NCBI GenBank assembly: GCA_019693395.1
Contig: JAAMXP010000501.1
Span: 3,185 to 42,727, forward strand
Direction: 5' to 3'
Source of the DNA: Ettlia oleoabundans
Lineage: Eukaryota; Chlorophyta; Chlorophyceae; Chlamydomonadales
DNA length: 39,543 nucleotides
The notes below the pieces were generated by a model. That model worked only from the letters and a program-made list of their open reading frames with translations, searched no databases and had not been told where the DNA came from. Below are positions 35,650-39,543 of the stretch, piece by piece (the stretch's first letter is position 1; each line of letters starts with the position of its first letter). The position numbers were made by a program, and so were the translations under genes.

Positions 35650-36256
35650 GTGGGAGCATTCGTGTATGACCTTTCGCACCACACGTGCCGTGGGTGGGCA
35701 AGGATCACAGCGGCAGATGAACCAGCTGATGACGGCACACCAAGGTGGAAGGTGGACTTTGTACGCGGCCAGCGCATCAGGGGAATCAAACAGAGATCCC
35801 TTGATCTGTCACTGATTCCTGGCAGCCAGCTGCATGCACCAACAGCAAGTGGCCAAGGTGTCCTTGTGGTGCTTGGCACACTTAAGGGCAAGATAGGCAA
35901 AACTTTGAGGTTGGTACGCATGCATAAAGTTACTGATGGCATACAAATGCAAGATGCACGCACTTTGATCATGCGCACCAGGGATGATGATGCTAAGCTC
36001 CATCTGCAACAACCTAACAGTGATGTGTCACTCCTATATGCAGTTAAGTGGTGGGTGGCGCTGCCAGCTGGATGGTGTGGAGGGAACAGTACACATCAAC
36101 AAAGACTTTTTGCATGCAACGGAGCCGCCAGTAGATAAACAAGCAATGTACCTCAACAGCACACAACTGGCCGTCGTGCCCCTGGCAGAGGTGGATGGTT
36201 GGCTGCACGAATATCAGCACAGCAGTCTGTTTGTGCTATTCGTGACTTGGGTATGA
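35650..36256 (+). CDS. KOW-domain-like protein fragment (5' end not found)
   Basis: Tentative exons 35650-35913 and 36044-36256: donor GTACGC, acceptor TATGCAG, phase 0, about 158 aa to a TGA. Exon 1 reads FVYDLSHHTCRGWARI, then WKVDFVRGQRIRGIKQRSLD, LSLIP and VLVVLGTLKGKIGKTLRL. The junction continues SGGWRCQLDGVEGTVHINKD. A hydrophobic-G-x-KG-x-x-G-K-x-L pattern like this is typical of KOW motifs. The preceding RGIKQRSLDLSLIP resembles the linker of GPKOW/MOS2-type RNA-binding proteins. There is no ATG at the 5' end, which begins in an open frame after possible acceptors (CAG at 35635-35637, AAG at 35648-35650). It could be a gene relic, or the end of a gene whose upstream exons I missed. 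Family assignment is inference from motif shape. Confidence 0.35.
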
Positions 36257-36343
36257 TGCTTGGGTACAAGCCAATGAGTGCATTACTTTGCAATCGGCTC
36301 ACAGCTTCCCGCCTGCCACCCACACTTGCCTGCCTGCCTGCAG

Positions 36344-37516
36344 CATCTCTCTGTTTGAGGGCTGTGGCTTGATTGTCACCCCGGTAAACCCCTCTCCTCC
36401 TGCCCCCAGCCCCTCTGCCCCTCTGGACGAGCAGCAGTGAATTGACGACTTCACCACCGCCCTCAATACCACCGCCACCACTGCCGGCGACGACATGGAA
36501 GGCTGCTGTACCTCGCTGTCGGCTCTGGGTGCTGACTGCCACGCCTACCTGGCCACCACCATGGTAGCCACACCTGAGTACACCCAGCTGCTGGAAGCAT
36601 TGTGAGTCGAAAGTGCAGTTGTGGTGTAGTGAAGTGCAGTGCATGCGGCGCAAATTACAGCAATGTGTGTGCATCTGCCTGCGGCAGCAGCCCCCACCTT
36701 GCCAATGCATACCCGCTGCCTTCGTTATACAAAGCCTCTGACCCTGCTTCTGCCACCCTCCTTCCCGTCTGCCTGCAGCGTTGGCACCCTGGACAGCTGC
36801 GGCATCCCCCTGCCCGGCAACGGCACCGCCACCCCGGCGCCCCCTAGCAGCTCCAGCCCCGCCCCCATCCCCGGTGGCAGCTGCATCCCCAGCTTCCAGG
36901 CCGCCCTTTCTTCCTCCTGCGGCGGCACCGACCTGGCCCCCTGCTGCGCCGCCCTGTGCAACGTGGGCGACAGCTGCCTGGAGGAAGTGGCCAACTCTAT
37001 AACTGATGAGCAAACCTGGGTGGCATTGTGAGTAGTGGCTGCAGTGGCACGGCTGGGGCACAGTGGCTTGTGGTTGCTTGGTGATTGTTGTAGGGCGGAC
37101 ACTCATGCCCTGCATTTGTTGGGTATCTTTGACAGCCGCTCACATCAGTCTCTCACCGCGCCTGCACACCTTCAATCTCACCCCACCTGCCTGCTCCTCC
37201 CCTCCTTTCTTGCCGCAGTGTCACTCTGATGGAGGGCTGCGGTTACTCAGTCGACACCCGCTCCCAGCTGGCCCACCGCTCCCCCAACCCCGCTGATGCC
37301 GATGCCGATGCCGATGCCGCGCTGCAGGGAGCCACTTCCCTGCGCTCAGCTGCAACCTCACTGGCCCAGCCCCAGCCCTGCCAGCTGTGCGGCCAGCAGG
37401 CGCAGCTGCAGCATGCGGCCCCCGCCCGTGTGGCGCGCCGCTCGGCCCTGGTCACCAGCCCGCAGTTCCGCAGCGTGAAGCCGGCACTGCCCAAGCAACT
37501 GGCGGGGCGCTTGTGA
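36344..37516 (+). CDS. Modular cysteine-rich protein, one exon per module; first module carries an in-frame TGA
   Basis: Exons 36344-36601, 36779-37027 and 37219-37516, all joined by phase-2 introns after an ATT/GTGAGT donor. Each module runs from a short start (FISLFEGCGL, FVGTLDSCGI, FVTLMEGCGY) through a Pro/Ser-rich linker to a Cys cluster (MEGCCTSLSALGADC; LAPCCAALCNVGDSCLEEV) and ends at the next intron. The last module is shorter, with a DADADADADAA stretch and an Arg-rich tail ending LAGRL. The first visible exon enters through a TGCAG acceptor in phase 2, so at least one upstream exon is expected, but none was found. TGA at 36438-36440 interrupts the first module in frame. An in-frame ATG at 36495 could start a shorter protein of ~197 aa without a signal peptide. 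Function and family are not recognised; Cys pairing suggests an extracytoplasmic protein. Confidence 0.55.
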
Positions 37517-38325
37517 GCAAGTAAAACAGCAGCGCCCCACCAGTGGGCACCCTGGCTGTAACACGCCGGGGCCAGCCCGCATTCCTTACCATACTTAGCG
37601 CAACATGCCCGCCTTCTTCCCACTTGATTTCTAATGTAGCACATGCAAGCCCTTGCTTGCTCCTCCTGCCCGCGATGTGTCGATTGCTAATGATTTCCAC
37701 CATTGATTCTCTTATTTTGGTTCCCTCTGATTTTGCTGTCCTCTCATACATTCAGCCACGCTCACCCTTGTCCTTTCTTTCTCTCCGTTCACCCATTAAC
37801 AGTGCCCCAAGTTCTGACATGGGCCAGGTCAGTCTCTGACCATCCACTGTTGATTGTAATGAGAGTTATGTGTAACTGCTACAGCACACCTACTAATGGC
37901 GTTGTGAAACAGTCTCTCAACCAGAGGGCGTCACATGGGCGGGCCGGGCAAAAGCAGAGTGGGCACAAACATGCACCGCAGGGGGCAATGTGGAGCATGT
38001 GCAATGAAAGCGCTGGCAAATGATCAACTGCTATGAAATGAGTTTCGCAGTGCAAGGAGGGGTTGGTTTTGTGCAAAGCTCCAAAAGTGCCAGCTCCAAG
38101 TATATTAGCAATGTGCCAAGGAGGGCGGGCAGACTTGGTGCACCTCGCTCATAATATAATAGCAAGGGAAACAATCTAGCGGCAGCTGCCAATGTGGTTG
38201 CTGGCTACAGCCAATAGGGAGCGCACAGCAGCCAGTGGGGCTGGCGAGGTGAGCTGCCATGCAGAGGCGATGCTTGGCGCTTGATGGTTGGAGCGGCGCA
38301 GCGCCTAACTCACTCCCTCACCCAC
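37517..38325. other. Convergent 3' flanks between cysteine-rich gene and CSP41-like gene
   Basis: Pyrimidine-rich sequence after the cysteine-rich gene, then mixed sequence before the CSP41-like stop. No supported gene. TGTAA occurs at 37557-37561 and again at 37871-37875 on the plus strand. Confidence 0.5.
37557..37561 (+). terminator. TGTAA polyadenylation signal
   Basis: Lies about 40 nt past the TGA of the cysteine-rich gene, on its strand. A second TGTAA at 37871-37875 is the alternative if the 3' UTR is longer. Confidence 0.4.
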
Positions 38326-39315
38326 TCAAGCATAAACCTTTGTGGCGGTACGCTTCCGCACCAGGAACTCCAGCTGCTGGGTGGAAAGCGTGGCGGCCTC
38401 CTGCTGGCTGATGACGCCCTGAGACAAATACTGCTGGAAAGAACCGCCGCTGCTGCCGCCGCCATTGCTGTACCCGGCACCGCGGTTGCCGCCCGCCGCC
38501 GTCCGGGGCGCTGGACTCACGGAGCGCTTGCGTGCCAGGAAGGCCAGTTGCTCAGCTGAGAAGGTGGTTGCCTCCTGAGGGGTGACCAGGCCAGCTGAAA
38601 CGTACTCCTGCACGCTGCCGTTGCCGTTGCCGCTGCTGCTGCCGTTGCCGTTGCTGAGGGAGGCGGCGGCGCTGGCGGCGGAGCTGGAAGATGGAGAGGC
38701 ACCTCCAGACTGCCAAAAAGAGGGGGAAAGGAGGTGCAAATGTATCGTTAATTGCAGTTGAAACATGCAGGGCAACTGGTTGATTTGCCGGAAGGTGAGG
38801 AGAAATGGAACGAACCGTTGATGTTGCCTACCTTTGCGGCTGCTAGGATGCGGTCGTCAGCAGAGAAATCAACGTCCTTGTCCAGACGGCCAGAGGCGAT
38901 GTAGTCACGCACCAGCTGCAATACAATGATGAGGTGGGGGTCAATGTGGGAAAACATGGTACAAAACAGCAACGCGCCTCAGGCATAGCAGAGAAACCAG
39001 GAGGCTGGAGTAGGGGGAGTGAGCAGACATAGGGTGATGAATGGAAGGAAAACAAAACCCAGGCAGTCGCGGGTGTACAGCGAGCCCCAGGGCGTGCAAA
39101 TCGATGATGCAGGTCCCTGAAGCGAAGGCAGCAACCAGCGGCAGGTGCCCCGTACTAGCGGTATAGCCGCCGGGAAGGCTACGGTACCATACTGATGCAT
39201 TGCTGCAGTGCAGTACTACAGCGGTACCTGATCCACATCCTCCATGAAGTTGTGCTGCGGCTGCCAGCCCAGCACGCGCTTGGCCTTGTCGGCAGAGGCG
39301 AAGAAGTGAACGGCC
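38326..39315 (-). CDS. CSP41b: Chloroplast stem-loop/RNA-binding protein CSP41-like, 3' exons (5' part outside window)
   Basis: Three terminal exons on the complement: 39315-39228, 38915-38832 and 38709-38326. The first encodes AVHFFASADKAKRVLGWQPQ and then HNFMEDVDQ, the conserved HFFAS-x-x-KAK-x-x-LGW motif at the end of the SDR-like fold in CSP41 proteins. The second encodes LVRDYIASGRLDKDVDFSAD, then DRIL, matching the family's C-terminal KE-x-DF-x-x-DD-x-IL and closest to CSP41b. CSP41 proteins bind chloroplast RNA and ribosomes and stabilise transcripts (family knowledge). The last exon is an unusual extension of ~127 residues: a Ser/Ala/Asn/Gly-rich linker, then QEYVSAGLVTPQEATTFSAE (continuing QLAFLARKR), a second linker, and QQYLSQGVISQQEAATLSTQ (continuing QLEFLVRKR). 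The upstream exon expected to end in phase 2 before 39315 was not found in the remaining 228 bases. CSP41a is the alternative assignment. Confidence 0.75.
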
Positions 39316-39543
39316 CTGCGGTGCGGTGTCGTACAATTGGTGAAATTCGGCACAGTGGGCAAAGCGGAGCATCCGCCATTGCGGGCAGCGACGCAATGTC
39401 ACCAATCTTGCGGCCCGTCTTTGCCTGCCTGCCTGTCTGCCTCTTTGTTCTGTCTGTCTGTTGTGTCCTCGCTGCAGACCCCGCCGCTCAGTCCACCCAA
39501 ATATGAAACCAGCTAACAATCTTCAAGGTCCCCCCCCCCACAC
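39316..39543 (-). other. Intron of the CSP41-like gene continuing past the window edge
   Basis: Upstream of the acceptor at 39316 the minus strand carries GCAG/GACAG-type simple repeats (about 39420-39465) and a poly-G run (poly-C on plus, 39531-39540). No CSP41-like coding sequence is visible, so this is most likely intron. Confidence 0.4.

Noticed and set aside
36438..36440. Selenocysteine reading of the in-frame TGA
   Set aside because: Some green algae make selenoproteins, but the context (EQQ-stop-IDD) has no Cys-type redox motif and I saw no SECIS-like hairpin.

Overview
The window looks like nuclear DNA of a unicellular green alga, most likely a Chlorella-type trebouxiophyte. The genes are split by many short GT-AG introns, usually with acceptors ending CTGCAG. 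Coding exons are GC- and Ala/Gln-rich. A chloroplast RNA-binding protein of the CSP41 family and a plant-type nucleoporin are present, and TGTAA, the usual chlorophyte polyadenylation signal, follows two of the genes. No rRNA, tRNA, CRISPR array or bacterial operon signal was seen. The species assignment is inference; exon boundaries were worked out by hand from splice sites, reading phase and comparison between paralogues.

Layout: (1) 48-7257, minus: a 16-exon NUP214/Nup159-like nucleoporin (N-terminal beta-propeller, FG region, C-terminal coiled coil). (2) 8093-8647, plus: a small, uncertain single-membrane-span protein, divergent from the nucleoporin. (3) 9515-34843: three paralogous 15-exon receptor-like kinase genes, called A (minus, 9515-17079), B (plus, 18193-25644) and C (minus, 27757-34843). 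A and B are head to head over a 1.1-kb shared upstream region; B and C are tail to tail over 2.1 kb. (4) 35650-36256, plus: a fragment with KOW-like motifs. (5) 36344-37516, plus: a modular cysteine-rich protein in which one exon equals one module, with an in-frame TGA in the first module. (6) 38326-39315, minus: the last three exons of a CSP41-type chloroplast RNA-binding protein, running off the right edge.

The kinase cluster is the main feature. Each copy encodes a signal peptide, two PAN/Apple-like cysteine modules and further extracellular cysteine segments, one membrane helix, a long low-complexity juxtamembrane region, and a TKL-type kinase domain with HLD or HMD in place of HRD and DMG in place of DFG. 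All 15 exons and their phases match across the copies. Only B is open throughout. A has a one-base deletion in exon 1 and has lost the AG before exon 5. C has a frameshift and an in-frame TGA in exon 9, plus a GC-type donor in intron 3. The cluster therefore reads as one working receptor kinase between two decaying paralogues, unless the lesions are assembly errors.

Three further points stand out. The CSP41 gene carries two C-terminal segments that look like divergent copies of its own family-typical C-terminal module. The nucleoporin has the domain order of yeast Nup159 rather than human Nup214. One nucleoporin intron carries a duplicated exon end whose copied 5' splice site has changed from GT to GC.
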